Shown: positions 16,485-24,714 of the stretch, in pieces
Numbering within the stretch: position 1 is the first letter of the stretch
Layout of the letters: the number at the start of each line of letters is the position of its first letter
DNA from: JAJZXY01 sp046706185
GTDB lineage: Archaea > Thermoplasmatota > Thermoplasmata > Sysuiplasmatales > Sysuiplasmataceae
Direction: 5' to 3'
Assembly (NCBI GenBank): GCA_046706185.1
Contig: JBJKPR010000050.1
Span: 1 to 31,309 of the forward strand
DNA: 31,309 bases
Translations under genes and position numbers: made by a program
The notes under the pieces: generated by a model
Told to the model about the DNA's origin: nothing
Databases searched by the model: none
What the model saw: only the letters and a program-made list of their open reading frames with translations

Positions 16485-16943
16485 TCAGCTCAACCTTGCA
16501 AATTCAATCCCGTTTCTGTAGTACCAGAAACAACCTGCCATGCATGCAAACTCTATTGCGAGCAGTGTATCAACAACCAACAGGAATGGAAAGGGAAGAA
16601 CGCTGTACAACTGCAAATCCCAGATACCTGTGAAAAGTACGGTCATCAGCGCGACCGCTACGGGCAGCATGATCAGAAAATAGAGCGTTCGTTTCATGTC
16701 AGAATAGACAGGCTGCCCCGGTTCGGGTGTCCTGTTGCCTATATCGAAATTCGCTCTAGCGTGGCAACCGGGGCATCGGAACTTCCAGTATCGACCGTTT
16801 AGTGCAACGGCAGGGGAAGGTCTCTTCCGATGCAGGAAATTGAATGCATAACCGCATTCAGGGCATCGCACAAAGCTCAATACCCAATGCCATCGCGTGT
16901 TGACCGCTGGCCGGTGTTCGGTGTGCACAGAACTCAACTGCAC
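16485..16943 (-). CDS. Zinc-ribbon membrane protein
   Basis: 152 aa from GTG at 16943. A treble-clef/zinc-ribbon-like Cys set, CPEC (27-30) and CPGC (57-60), separated by 26 residues, is followed by two to three hydrophobic helices (about 85-145). The TATA-like AT-rich sequence at about 16963-16971 lies about 25 nt upstream of the GTG, so the mRNA would be leaderless. No family recognised; a membrane-tethered metal-binding or protein-interaction module is the furthest one can go. It converges with nop5. Confidence 0.65.
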   Translation of the reverse strand: MQLSSVHTEHRPAVNTRWHWVLSFVRCPECGYAFNFLHRKRPSPAVALNGRYWKFRCPGCHARANFDIGNRTPEPGQPVYSDMKRTLYFLIMLPVAVALMTVLFTGIWDLQLYSVLPFPFLLVVDTLLAIEFACMAGCFWYYRNGIEFARLS

Positions 16944-17051
16944 CCTTACACTTTTCCAGAAAGATAAGTCTTGGCAGATGCACGCACACAGCAGGCTGTC
17001 GGCAGCTTATGGCATTGCATACGATCCGCCTGCATTTCTATCGCGCAGGGG

Positions 17052-17645
17052 TCAGAATGCAATGAGTGCCATAACGAAAATCAGCGCCAGCTGGAATATC
17101 GCCTGAAGGCCGCCGAGTTTCATGTTTATCGTCGTGAGGCGCACTATCTTCTTTGTATCCGGTTTTTCCTTGATGATCTCAAGGAAGCTCCTGACCTCAT
17201 TTGGAAGGAATATGCCAAGCCCCTGTACGAACAGGATTACGACAAGTATGCCAGAAGCGATTATCTCGGGGTTGGAGAGACTGAAGATGCCAAGTCTTAT
17301 CGCAAGGAAGTAACCCGCCGTTGTTGCAACAGATGATACGGAGGGCATGAGAAAGAGCATGCTCGGTGTGAGCCTCTTTGCGATCTCCACTTTTGCGGGA
17401 GGGTCTACAAGCCTCATCACGCTTACAAACACGACACCCATGAAGATGTCAAAGCCTGTCCAGACTGCGCCTGTAATCACATGGACGTAGTCAAGGTATG
17501 CAGTCTGCGGAAGCTGCAGGACAACAATGAGCGCAATTATGGGTATCAACGCGATGATGAAGCTTCTTGCCATCAGCTGCTTCGTGTACGGTGGCCAAAT
17601 GCCCTTTGTCTCTTCAGCACTGGCGGCTGCATACGAATTGGCCAT
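17052..17645 (-). CDS. Polytopic membrane protein of unknown function
   Basis: 197 aa with five predicted helices: about 28-46, 52-75, 90-112, 126-148 and 175-197. The second contains 'YVHVITGAVWTGFDIFMG', which recalls CopD/DUF2269-like proteins with a conserved His near the membrane, but the match is loose. A TATA-like element (17671-17678) about 30 nt before the ATG supports the start at 17645 and a leaderless message. No operon partner; the next gene upstream begins 113 nt away on the same strand. Confidence 0.75.
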   Translation of the reverse strand: MANSYAAASAEETKGIWPPYTKQLMARSFIIALIPIIALIVVLQLPQTAYLDYVHVITGAVWTGFDIFMGVVFVSVMRLVDPPAKVEIAKRLTPSMLFLMPSVSSVATTAGYFLAIRLGIFSLSNPEIIASGILVVILFVQGLGIFLPNEVRSFLEIIKEKPDTKKIVRLTTINMKLGGLQAIFQLALIFVMALIAF

Positions 17646-17758
17646 GCTTTCACGAACCCTGTCTCCGTAAAAATAAGTTGTTACACCCTCGGAATACCCG
17701 CGGATATGTTGTCAGTGGCGAATTATGCGGTTAAGTGGTTTTGAAGAGGTTTTGGACC

Positions 17759-19300
17759 TTATTCGCCTGCAACACTGTCAGCGGGGCTCCCTTTGATGAG
17801 GGATGATGCAATATCTTCCCCTGACGTTTCCTCCAGTGAGGCCTGTTTTGTTTCCTTTATCAGTGCAAGTGTCACAATCGCTCCCAGCAATGCAACGGCT
17901 GAAAGGAAAAGCATCATTCCCGAGTCTCCGAAGATTATCTGGAGAGCAGGAAGCAGAAGGACGCCCACGGTCGCACCTATTTTTCCTGTTCCTGCAGCTA
18001 TGCCGTGCCCTGTTGTCCTGAAAGCGGTCGGAAACACCTCTGTGGGGACTATGAACGTGGTCGTGTTCGGTCCTATGTTGCCGAACAGGAAGGTCAGGCC
18101 GTATATTATCACGAACGGCGCCCCCAGGCCTATCAGCGAAGGGTCGAGTCCGAGGACTGCAAATGCCAGGGCCATGACGGCAAAGCCGGAATACTGCAGC
18201 GTCTTCCTGCCGACCCTGTCGATCAGTGCGACGGCGATCCAGTAGCCGGGTATTGTGAATATGAGGTCTATGATTGCGGTGAACTGTTCCGACACTATCA
18301 GGTGCTGTACCTGCGTCAGGCCAGGAGATGCGACCAGGCTCAGCGACTTCAGTAGCGTTGGTGTGTATATTCCAGTCCCGTAGAAAGAGATGTCAAAGAA
18401 GAACCAGCTGAGTGCTGTTCCCATGACAAGGGGCAGGTATGACCTGAAGAAGGTTGAAAAAGTTCCCCTGCTCTTCACTTCTGACCTGCCGTCTCCTTTC
18501 TCCGTCCTTGATGAACTGAGCGAAACGCCTGTCAGGCTGCTTACAACGCTGGCGGTCTCCCTTGCCTTACGCTGGACGTGAAGGGTGTATCTGGGTGTTT
18601 CAGGCATCCTCCTTCTGAAGTAGTAGACTGCAAGCGCCGGGACCGCTCCTGCTGCCAGCATGGTCCTCCATGCAAGCCCGAGGCTAGACGGTATGGCGTA
18701 GAGCAGGCCTATTGCGAGAAGTATGCCTGTAATGAGGCCGAAGCCCTGCATGGCAAACACTGTGCCCACGAGCCTTCCCCTGCTCTTCACATTTGAGTAC
18801 TCGCTCATGATTGTGGCGCTCATCGGGTAGTCTCCTCCTATTCCGAGTCCGAGTATGAACCTGAATGCAACAAGAGATGTGAACGACCATGCAACCGATG
18901 AAAGCAGCGCTCCTGCAATGAGAATGATCATCTCTATTCCGTAAATCGTCTTTCTGCCAAACAGGTCTCCCAGCCGGCCGAAGATCATCGGGCCGAACAC
19001 TGCGCCGAATATCGCCGAAGCCGATATTAGTGACAGCCCAGTAAGGCCTGTGACCTTGCTGCCCACATGGAATGAGAAGACGTAGCCTGGAATGGCGAAC
19101 GGCACGTAGAATGTGAAGAGTGCCGTAATCACGCCTATTACAAAAAGGTCGTAGGCATCTGTGAAGAAACCCATGCCTGCTATGACTATTGTCTTGTAGT
19201 GAAACCGCTTGATGCCACTTTCGTTGAGCGGCTTCAAGATATCCTGCCGGGACGAATCGAAGTCTCTTCCGCTCTGGCTCGTCGTTCCTGGTTCGCTCAT
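17759..19300 (-). CDS. MFS transporter, phosphate:H+ symporter (PHS)-like
   Basis: 513 aa with about 12 helices. The first has GFFTDAYDLFVIG (44-56) with Asp48 and Asp51. 'GRLGDLFGRKTIYG' follows TM2, and 'LGLGIGGDYPMSATIMSEY' in TM4 closely follows the PHS-family signature. A hydrophilic Ser/Lys/Glu-rich loop (about 245-285) joins the two halves. The usual cargo in this family is inorganic phosphate, but archaeal members also take organic acids or sugars, so the substrate is open. The ATG at 19300 has an AT-rich box at 19329-19336 and a stronger one at 19372-19388. Confidence 0.88.
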   Translation of the reverse strand: MSEPGTTSQSGRDFDSSRQDILKPLNESGIKRFHYKTIVIAGMGFFTDAYDLFVIGVITALFTFYVPFAIPGYVFSFHVGSKVTGLTGLSLISASAIFGAVFGPMIFGRLGDLFGRKTIYGIEMIILIAGALLSSVAWSFTSLVAFRFILGLGIGGDYPMSATIMSEYSNVKSRGRLVGTVFAMQGFGLITGILLAIGLLYAIPSSLGLAWRTMLAAGAVPALAVYYFRRRMPETPRYTLHVQRKARETASVVSSLTGVSLSSSRTEKGDGRSEVKSRGTFSTFFRSYLPLVMGTALSWFFFDISFYGTGIYTPTLLKSLSLVASPGLTQVQHLIVSEQFTAIIDLIFTIPGYWIAVALIDRVGRKTLQYSGFAVMALAFAVLGLDPSLIGLGAPFVIIYGLTFLFGNIGPNTTTFIVPTEVFPTAFRTTGHGIAAGTGKIGATVGVLLLPALQIIFGDSGMMLFLSAVALLGAIVTLALIKETKQASLEETSGEDIASSLIKGSPADSVAGE

Positions 19301-19765
19301 GTTTCTCGTGCGGCATCACTGAATAGTGCCATATGTAGCGAACCAACATAGAGTCTTTTGAGCAATATACCCAATATATTCTATATAGAGCCTCGATTGA
19401 CTTCCACCAATCACCTGCATGGGAGAGTTTTGCTTCCTTTGAAAGATGAGCACTTGCGTGCTGTTGAGCGATTGTTGTGTGCAGGATTGACACCTCGCAC
19501 ATCTGCCCGCAAGTCGCCGGGACTGACTGGAAAGGTACTGTTGTTGCCCATGTCGATCGCATACATACCCAACAGCAACTGTGCATGGAGTGTGACAGGA
19601 AGGTCATGAGGGCAACTGTAACGGCAGCTGAAAACCGCCCTCGGATGTGTTGACGGGAAGTGAAGTCGAAGCCAGTGGGAGCTTGTGTCCAGAAAGACGT
19701 CGAACTTCTTGGGCAAATCCCGAAACGTATTTAACCACGGTCAAGATGGTCAAATTCGATAATAT
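19301..19765. other. 465-base gap without a recognised gene
   Basis: The left part (to about 19390) carries minus-strand promoter material for the PHS transporter, including an AT-rich run ATATATTCTATATA (19374-19387). The right part ends with the aIF5A promoter. Between them two overlapping frames are open, 19358-19609 (+) and 19411-19716 (-). Neither has an SD, a family pattern or convincing codon use. The block may be decayed coding sequence or a leader/RNA region; nothing firm can be called. Confidence 0.4.
19727..19735 (+). promoter_or_regulatory. TATA box of the aIF5A/agmatinase operon
   Basis: GTATTTAAC preceded by purine-rich CGAAAC (BRE-like), about 35 nt before the ATG of aIF5A. 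This gives a leader of around 9 nt. Confidence 0.6.
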
Positions 19766-20152
19766 ATGGCATGGAGCCAGGCCGAAGTCAGGGAGCTGAA
19801 GGAAGGCAGGTATATCCTGATAGACGATCAGCCCTGCAAAATACTGAGTATCTCAACATCCAAACCAGGGAAACACGGCGAAGCAAAAGCAAGAATTGAA
19901 GCTGTTGGGGTCTTCGACGGTTCAAAGAGAAGCGTGGTTCACCCCGTGAAGCACAAGGTGCAGGTTCCTCAGATGGACAGGAGAAAGGCACAGGTGCTTT
20001 CGATGTCGGGGGATGAAGTGCAGCTTATGGATTTGGAAACATTCGAAACATTCCACCTCAGGGTCACAGAGGGACAGAAGTCAACGCTCAAGATCGGCGG
20101 TGAATTGTTCTATGTTTCCTCGATGGGAATGAGGAAGATATTCGAACTGTGA
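19766..20152 (+). CDS. eif5a: Translation factor aIF5A
   Basis: 128 aa, the normal archaeal size. It relieves ribosome stalling and aids peptide-bond formation at difficult sequences. The N-terminal SH3-like domain carries the hypusination loop STSKPGKHGEAKA with Lys36 in PGKHG as the modified residue; an OB-fold domain follows (about 70-128). Modification needs spermidine and deoxyhypusine synthase. The next gene, overlapping by 4 nt (GTGA), encodes agmatinase, which supplies putrescine for spermidine, so the operon links the factor to the source of its modifier. A TATA box upstream supports the ATG at 19766. Confidence 0.97.
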   Translation: MAWSQAEVRELKEGRYILIDDQPCKILSISTSKPGKHGEAKARIEAVGVFDGSKRSVVHPVKHKVQVPQMDRRKAQVLSMSGDEVQLMDLETFETFHLRVTEGQKSTLKIGGELFYVSSMGMRKIFEL

Positions 20153-21018
20153 AGGTCAACATGCCCCCTCGCACACTGAAGTTTGCGGACACAATTGACG
20201 ATTATGAGGCTGCAAAAGTTGCAATTCTTGGCGTTCCGTACGACCGCACCACCTCCTACAGGCCTGGCACGAGGTTCGGGCCCAACGCGATAAGGGAAGC
20301 GAGCTGGAATTTTGAGAGCTATCTCTTCGACCATGGAGTGGACCTGAGAGACATAGATGTCTTTGACATGGGCGACATGGAGGAGTCAGGCGCAGTTGAT
20401 GAGATGTATGACGAGGTGCACGCTGCTGCCGGGTCGGCCATACGCGACGGCAAATTCCTGATAACGCTGGGAGGGGAGCACTCGATATCACCCCCAGTTG
20501 TCACCAACCACCCGAAGGAGATAGGCGTTGTCGTCGTGGACGCCCACCTGGATTTCAGGGATGAATACCTTGGATGGAAGAACAGCCATGCGTGTGCCAG
20601 CAGGAGATTTGCCGACCACGTCGGCGTTGGCAGCGTGATGCAGATAGGCATAAGGTCAGTTGCACGCGAGGACCTTGAGAATGCAAAAGGGCTCGATTTC
20701 ATCGACGCGTATTTTGTTGCAGACAAAGGCATCGACGCTTCAATCAGGCGGATTGAGGAGAGAATGGGGAAGAAGAAGATCTACCTGAGTATAGATATAG
20801 ACGGCATCGACCCTGCCTATGCCCCCGGAACGGGAACACCCGAGCCGTTCGGCCTTACGCCCTTGCAGGTCAGGAAAATCATAGTCAAACTGTCATCAAG
20901 GCTCATTGGTGCAGACATAGTCGAGGTGTCGCCTCCCTTCGACAACGGCAACACCGCCGCACTTGCAGCCAGGCTTGCAAGAGAGATAATAGCAACCAGG
21001 CATCCTTCGTACAGATAG
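20149..21018 (+). CDS. speB: Agmatinase (ureohydrolase family)
   Basis: 289 aa. It hydrolyses agmatine to putrescine and urea with a di-Mn centre. Metal ligands are visible in GGEHS (H111), DAHLDFRD (D131, H133, D135) and SIDIDGIDPAYAPGTGTPEP (D216, D218). 'NSHACASRRF' matches the substrate-loop region of agmatinases rather than arginases. The GTG at 20149 overlaps the aIF5A stop (GTGA), implying coupled translation; ATG at 20161 is an alternative four codons in. Its role in polyamine supply for hypusination of aIF5A follows from the pathway and gene order. Confidence 0.95.
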   Translation: MKVNMPPRTLKFADTIDDYEAAKVAILGVPYDRTTSYRPGTRFGPNAIREASWNFESYLFDHGVDLRDIDVFDMGDMEESGAVDEMYDEVHAAAGSAIRDGKFLITLGGEHSISPPVVTNHPKEIGVVVVDAHLDFRDEYLGWKNSHACASRRFADHVGVGSVMQIGIRSVAREDLENAKGLDFIDAYFVADKGIDASIRRIEERMGKKKIYLSIDIDGIDPAYAPGTGTPEPFGLTPLQVRKIIVKLSSRLIGADIVEVSPPFDNGNTAALAARLAREIIATRHPSYR

Positions 21019-21052
21019 TGCGCAGTTGCGGGCGCTCGAGAGCAGTCGAGTG

Positions 21053-21060
21053 TTAAATAA
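21053..21060 (+). promoter_or_regulatory. TATA box of the CaCA exchanger gene
   Basis: TTAAATAA centred about 30 nt before the ATG at 21086. It lies inside the longer open frame that begins at a TTG (21026), which argues that the short form is the real one. Confidence 0.55.
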
Positions 21061-21085
21061 GAAGCACGCTTATTCAACTCATCCA

Positions 21086-22072
21086 ATGACTCCGCTGGAG
21101 GAGCTCGTACTGAGCCTCATCACTGTCTTCGCAGCCTCACTCCTCTTCGTCAACTCGATTGAATACCTTGCAGGAAAAATGGGATGGTCAAGCTCCTTCA
21201 CGGGCTCGGTCGTGACACCGCTCTTCACCTCAATCCCTGAACTGTTTATCTTCCTGATCGCTGTTTTCACATATTCGCATGACAAAGGATACGAGATCGG
21301 CATTGGGGCGATAATAGGGGAACCTTTCATAACGTCCACCCTTTCGTACTTTCTTGTCCTCCTCTCCCTGCTGGCTTCATATTTTGCCGGGAAGACCCTT
21401 TCGAGGGGGTTTGCCGTCAGCAGGCAGATGCGCATTCCATACTTCCTCATTGCCGTTCTGTTTCCATGGATCATCATACCCGGCATCTTCCACTCGATGT
21501 ACCTGCAGTATGCCATGGGATGCGCCTACCTTGTCTCCTATGTAGCGTACGTATGGCTGGTGCGCAGGGAGAGGCCCGCCTCAATGGTTGAAACCGGCGA
21601 AGAAGCATACTTTGCAAGGCTGTTTGGAAATCCGGTCTATTCACTGCTCCAGATCCTGCTGGCAGTCCTCGGCCTCTACTTCGGCTCCACTCTTCTGGTC
21701 TCGTCAATCTCGCAGATATCATCGCCGCAGCCTGGCTCAGCTCTCTCCCTTTCGATACTGCTCATACCCATGGCCACCGCGATACCGGAGACGATTGCCG
21801 GAATGATATGGGCCTTCGCAGGGAAGAACGACCTGGCTGTCGGAGCGCTTGTGGGGGAGAATGTGCTGTACGCCACATTCTATCCCGGGTTCTCCCTGCT
21901 TATCGTTCCATGGAGCCTCAACCTGACGGCTGCCATAGGCATAATCGGTACAGCGCTTGCATCTGCAATGTACTTCGCATTCGTGAGAAGGGGAAGGATA
22001 CCAGTCTACGTCCTGTCCTTCGGCCTTGTATTTTTCATAGTCTACATCGTGAGCCTCAGCCTTGTGGCATGA
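21086..22072 (+). CDS. Divergent Ca2+/cation antiporter (CaCA)-like membrane protein
   Basis: About 328 aa with ten predicted helices in two similar halves. The alpha repeats are seen as 'TGSVVTPLFTSIPELFIF' plus 'GIGAIIGEPF' (39-81) and 'LIPMATAIPETIAGM' plus 'AVGALVGENV' (226-260). The Pro-Glu residues that bind the cation in CaCA proteins are present (E52, E235). The second half of each repeat, usually GxxxGSNxxN, here reads GEP and GEN, so an acidic residue (E79, E258) replaces the serine. The start is taken at ATG 21086 from the TATA position. Probable cation:H+ or cation:Na+ exchange across the cytoplasmic membrane; ion unknown. Confidence 0.8.
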   Translation: MTPLEELVLSLITVFAASLLFVNSIEYLAGKMGWSSSFTGSVVTPLFTSIPELFIFLIAVFTYSHDKGYEIGIGAIIGEPFITSTLSYFLVLLSLLASYFAGKTLSRGFAVSRQMRIPYFLIAVLFPWIIIPGIFHSMYLQYAMGCAYLVSYVAYVWLVRRERPASMVETGEEAYFARLFGNPVYSLLQILLAVLGLYFGSTLLVSSISQISSPQPGSALSLSILLIPMATAIPETIAGMIWAFAGKNDLAVGALVGENVLYATFYPGFSLLIVPWSLNLTAAIGIIGTALASAMYFAFVRRGRIPVYVLSFGLVFFIVYIVSLSLVA

Positions 22073-22164
22073 TCTCTCCTTGCCACGAAAGCGCCCGTAA
22101 CCGGAAAACAATGGCAAATTATGTTTGGTAAGAGGTTTCAGTCATTCCCTTGTCTCCGCTCCGA

Positions 22165-22788
22165 TTAACTTGCTGAAACAACACCGGCTGCGTTGATGTC
22201 GACAGTCAGGGTAGCTGTTCCAGAGTAAGTACCGGGAGGCAGAGGCTGTGCCGAAAGTCCTATGAGAGCGTAGTAAACGGTTGCATGCGCATTTGGCGCA
22301 ACGTAGATGCCGTTACCTGTGACTCCTGACATGCTGGTGTACAGCACGAACCCACCCAGGGTGCTCATGTCGGTATGGAATGTACTGTAAGTGTTGGCCG
22401 TCGAAACACCAACAGAGCTGGACCAGAGGCTGGCATCCGGTGATGCATAGAACCCAACTCCTGTGTTGTTCAGGACAATTTCAATCCCGACGAATTCTCC
22501 CTGGACAAGATTGTGGACATTTACAGTGAGAACTGTATTGCCGCTTGATGAAGCAGCATCGGTTGTGACCCAGGCCGGTGAAGGCATGTGGCCATTTATG
22601 TTGACCGGGTACACGTTGGATCCTGGGCCACCTGTCTGGTTCCAGTACACCGACGCTGTGTATGACAGCTGTGCCTCAGTCTGCCCGATGTTGATTACAT
22701 TTGTCCCGCTGTAAGCGGAGAATGCGAAGACTCCCGTCATTCCTATCAGTATGGGGACCATTGCGAGAGCTATCATTTTTTTATTCAT
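22165..22788 (-). CDS. Secreted TasA/camelysin-like (SipW-dependent) candidate fibre subunit
   Basis: 207 aa. A signal segment (1-24) ends in GVFAFSAYSGTN, recalling the SipW-type motif (FAYFSD-like) in TasA and camelysin. The rest is beta-rich, Ser/Thr/Gly/Asn-rich and Lys-poor, with 'TVLTVNVHNLVQGEFVGIEI' and a terminal 'GTYSGTATLTVDIN' strand, as in donor-strand fibre subunits. The first 28 residues align without gaps to the protein encoded at 26416-27225 (about 11 identities). A perfect SD (GGAGGTGA, 22793-22800) precedes the ATG. It is transcribed divergently from the SipW-like peptidase gene. Family assignment is inferred from signal type, composition and neighbours; it could instead be a generic surface protein. 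Confidence 0.68.
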   Translation of the reverse strand: MNKKMIALAMVPILIGMTGVFAFSAYSGTNVINIGQTEAQLSYTASVYWNQTGGPGSNVYPVNINGHMPSPAWVTTDAASSSGNTVLTVNVHNLVQGEFVGIEIVLNNTGVGFYASPDASLWSSSVGVSTANTYSTFHTDMSTLGGFVLYTSMSGVTGNGIYVAPNAHATVYYALIGLSAQPLPPGTYSGTATLTVDINAAGVVSAS

Positions 22789-22792
22789 GTAT

Positions 22793-22800
22793 TCACCTCC
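22793..22800 (-). promoter_or_regulatory. Strong ribosome binding site
   Basis: GGAGGTGA, a full match to the anti-SD, 4 nt from the ATG at 22788. In a window where many genes look leaderless, this suggests high expression of a structural protein. Confidence 0.7.
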
Positions 22801-22829
22801 TTCCCCTCGTTGTGCGCTTGAACGCGGAA

Positions 22830-22877
22830 CACTAATAAAGAACGATGAGAATTAGTGGTTCCTATCAATTTAAATAT
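22830..22877. promoter_or_regulatory. Divergent promoter region of the fibre-subunit and peptidase genes
   Basis: A minus-strand TATA-like TTTATTAG (about 22832-22840) and a plus-strand TTTAAATAT (22869-22877) face away from each other. Between and overlapping them is an inverted repeat CACTAAT (22830-22836) / ATTAGTG (22851-22857) with a 14-nt spacer. One regulator bound here could control both genes. The repeat is seen; its role is inferred. Confidence 0.5.
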
Positions 22878-22922
22878 GAAAGGCAGGAAATGCTTACATC
22901 CGCCTTTTCCGGGGGGATTGAG

Positions 22923-24143
22923 ATGGACGGGCTCAGAGTTGCAGTTGATGCGGGGATCGCATTGTCATGGACATGTTCATACTACATCACCCTCCTCCTG
23001 CCCGCATCTCTTTCAGGCATAGGCCACATATTGCTGCTCATTCTGTATCTCGGCATTCTGTTCTCACTGATGAGGGAGAGGTTCATACATCTCAGGGTCG
23101 ACAGGTACCTGGCATACTCAGCCGTCCTCGGTGGAGTATTCGCACTGATGCTCTTCGAACCTGTTTTTGTGTCAAGGTTCGTCTTCGCTGGGCTGCCGGT
23201 TCAGCTCTTCCTGGAGCAGGCTGCCTTTGTCGTGCTCTACGGTGTCTTCTTTCAGGTTTTCCTGTTCAACTACAACGCCGAACGGGCGATAAAGAGGGGG
23301 GACAGGACAGCCATCAACCTTCCATTCATTCTTTTCCTGCCCACTGTTTTCCAGCTGAACGGTGTCCTGTTTGCCTCAAGGGGATCACCCCTGGTGGTTC
23401 TTGACTTCACGCTGAGTGCCATAGCAGGTATTGTCCTGTTCTATCTCCTCTTCATAATGTATGTGAAGTTCCGCTTCAACAACTTACCGGGCATAGTGTT
23501 CTATCTACTCTATTCTGTTCCGACCCTTGTCGATATATCCTACAGCTCCTCCATCATTCTTTCATCTGCCTGGATTTTTGTTGATTTCTCAGTCGTTCTC
23601 ATAATGATCGAGCTCCTTACGAGGGACAACATTTACTCACTCAAACTGACACGGCCAAAGAACCCCCTCAGGGAGAGAAGGAGCACCTTTGGACTTGTGA
23701 TTACCGCAGCTGTGGTCGCTGCAATGCTGCTCGGCATTTTTGTCATTGCGCCGCTTGCAATGGGCACACCTCATCCTTTCCTGTCGGACCCGACTGGGAG
23801 CATGGTGCCTGCCATCGAGCCAGACTCGCTTCTTGTCGTGAAAGGAGTGAATGTACAGAACATACAGGTCGGCCAGATACTTGTCTTCACAGCTCCGTGG
23901 AACCACAACCTGACAGTTGCACACCAGGTGATAAGAATAGTTGACAGTAACGGCACAGTCCTCTTCCAGACGAAAGGCATAGCCAACCCTGTACAGGATC
24001 CTCTGCCGGTGCCCGCATCAGACGTCAGAGGTGTCGTGATTACAAGTATACCTTACCTGGGGTACCTCTTTATCTACTCCTATGCGTTTCTTTCCGCAAT
24101 CCTCATCGCCGTCGCGATAGTCGGCACAGTGAAGTTCAAATGA
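22923..24143 (+). CDS. SipW-like signal peptidase I with polytopic N-terminal domain
   Basis: 406 aa from ATG 22923. The frame opens at 22845, but the TATA at 22869-22877 puts transcription start near 22900. Residues 1-245 form seven or eight membrane helices, unusual for signal peptidases. A further helix (257-280) leads into the catalytic domain: TGSMVPAIEPDS with Ser293, GQILVF (318-323) and AHQVIRI with His334. This is the archaeal/ER Ser-His arrangement rather than the bacterial Ser-Lys. The 'TKGxxNxxxD' block reads TKGIANPVQDP, with Ile353 where Asp is usual, while Asp359 is kept. A last helix (378-402) ends the protein. It probably processes the two SipW-type secreted proteins encoded on either side. 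Confidence 0.88.
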   Translation: MDGLRVAVDAGIALSWTCSYYITLLLPASLSGIGHILLLILYLGILFSLMRERFIHLRVDRYLAYSAVLGGVFALMLFEPVFVSRFVFAGLPVQLFLEQAAFVVLYGVFFQVFLFNYNAERAIKRGDRTAINLPFILFLPTVFQLNGVLFASRGSPLVVLDFTLSAIAGIVLFYLLFIMYVKFRFNNLPGIVFYLLYSVPTLVDISYSSSIILSSAWIFVDFSVVLIMIELLTRDNIYSLKLTRPKNPLRERRSTFGLVITAAVVAAMLLGIFVIAPLAMGTPHPFLSDPTGSMVPAIEPDSLLVVKGVNVQNIQVGQILVFTAPWNHNLTVAHQVIRIVDSNGTVLFQTKGIANPVQDPLPVPASDVRGVVITSIPYLGYLFIYSYAFLSAILIAVAIVGTVKFK

Positions 24144-24679
24144 TCCCAGTCTATGTGCCCCAGATCATAGCGCTTGCATACATAGGAACAGATGCTCTCG
24201 TAGTGGTATCGTTCCTGAGGCTCAGGCGAAAACTTTCCGGCATAAATCTGAACCTCATACTTTTCACAAAGTTCAGGGAACTCGCAGAGTTCTACAGCAA
24301 GGGCGATACGTCCGCTTTCATGGAAAAGATCGCCTCATCCGGAGCGGGAGAGATTACAGCCGACTCCTTCGCAGGGAGCTACAGCCAGCTTAACAGCGAG
24401 ATTGAGAGACTGCACAGACAGTTCGGCCTTCCATACAAGCTCGGGCAGAGGCCCGTTGAAATAAGGAATATCATGCTCGAGGCCTCGCTGCTTGCGCTAC
24501 TTCTGACATTCTGCGCGCTATTTGCCGGGACATCTGACTCAGTGCTCATCGCCCTCCTGTTCGCCATTCTGCTCAACACTGTGTTCTATTACCCTTTCAT
24601 ATCCCTGTACTACGACTCAGTGAGCGATTTCAATGAGGCGTTCCGTGTCCAGGCAGGGATTAAGCACGACGATGCATGA
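24140..24679 (+). CDS. Small membrane protein co-translated with the signal peptidase
   Basis: 179 aa. The ATG overlaps the peptidase stop (ATGA, 24140-24143). One helix near 5-25, a polar, helical middle of about 85 residues (charged; 'SEIERLHRQFGLPYKLGQRP'), and two helices near 112-128 and 131-150. No family recognised. Tight coupling to the peptidase implies that it acts with it, perhaps as an accessory subunit of a processing or assembly complex; that is inference only. Confidence 0.78.
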   Translation: MIPVYVPQIIALAYIGTDALVVVSFLRLRRKLSGINLNLILFTKFRELAEFYSKGDTSAFMEKIASSGAGEITADSFAGSYSQLNSEIERLHRQFGLPYKLGQRPVEIRNIMLEASLLALLLTFCALFAGTSDSVLIALLFAILLNTVFYYPFISLYYDSVSDFNEAFRVQAGIKHDDA

Positions 24680-24714
24680 CTGAGTGCTGCACACTGCTCG
24701 ACTCAATCGCTGTT

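Noticed and set aside
18684..19607. Long minus-strand frame of 307 codons
   Set aside because: Most of it is the shifted frame of the PHS transporter gene; composition is Cys/His/Arg-rich as in shadow frames.
19411..19716. 101-codon frame on the minus strand in the large gap
   Set aside because: No SD, no family motif, opposed by an equally open plus-strand frame; mentioned only as possible decayed sequence.
21026..21085. Twenty-residue N-terminal extension of the CaCA protein from TTG
   Set aside because: The TATA box lies within it and an ATG follows at leaderless distance.
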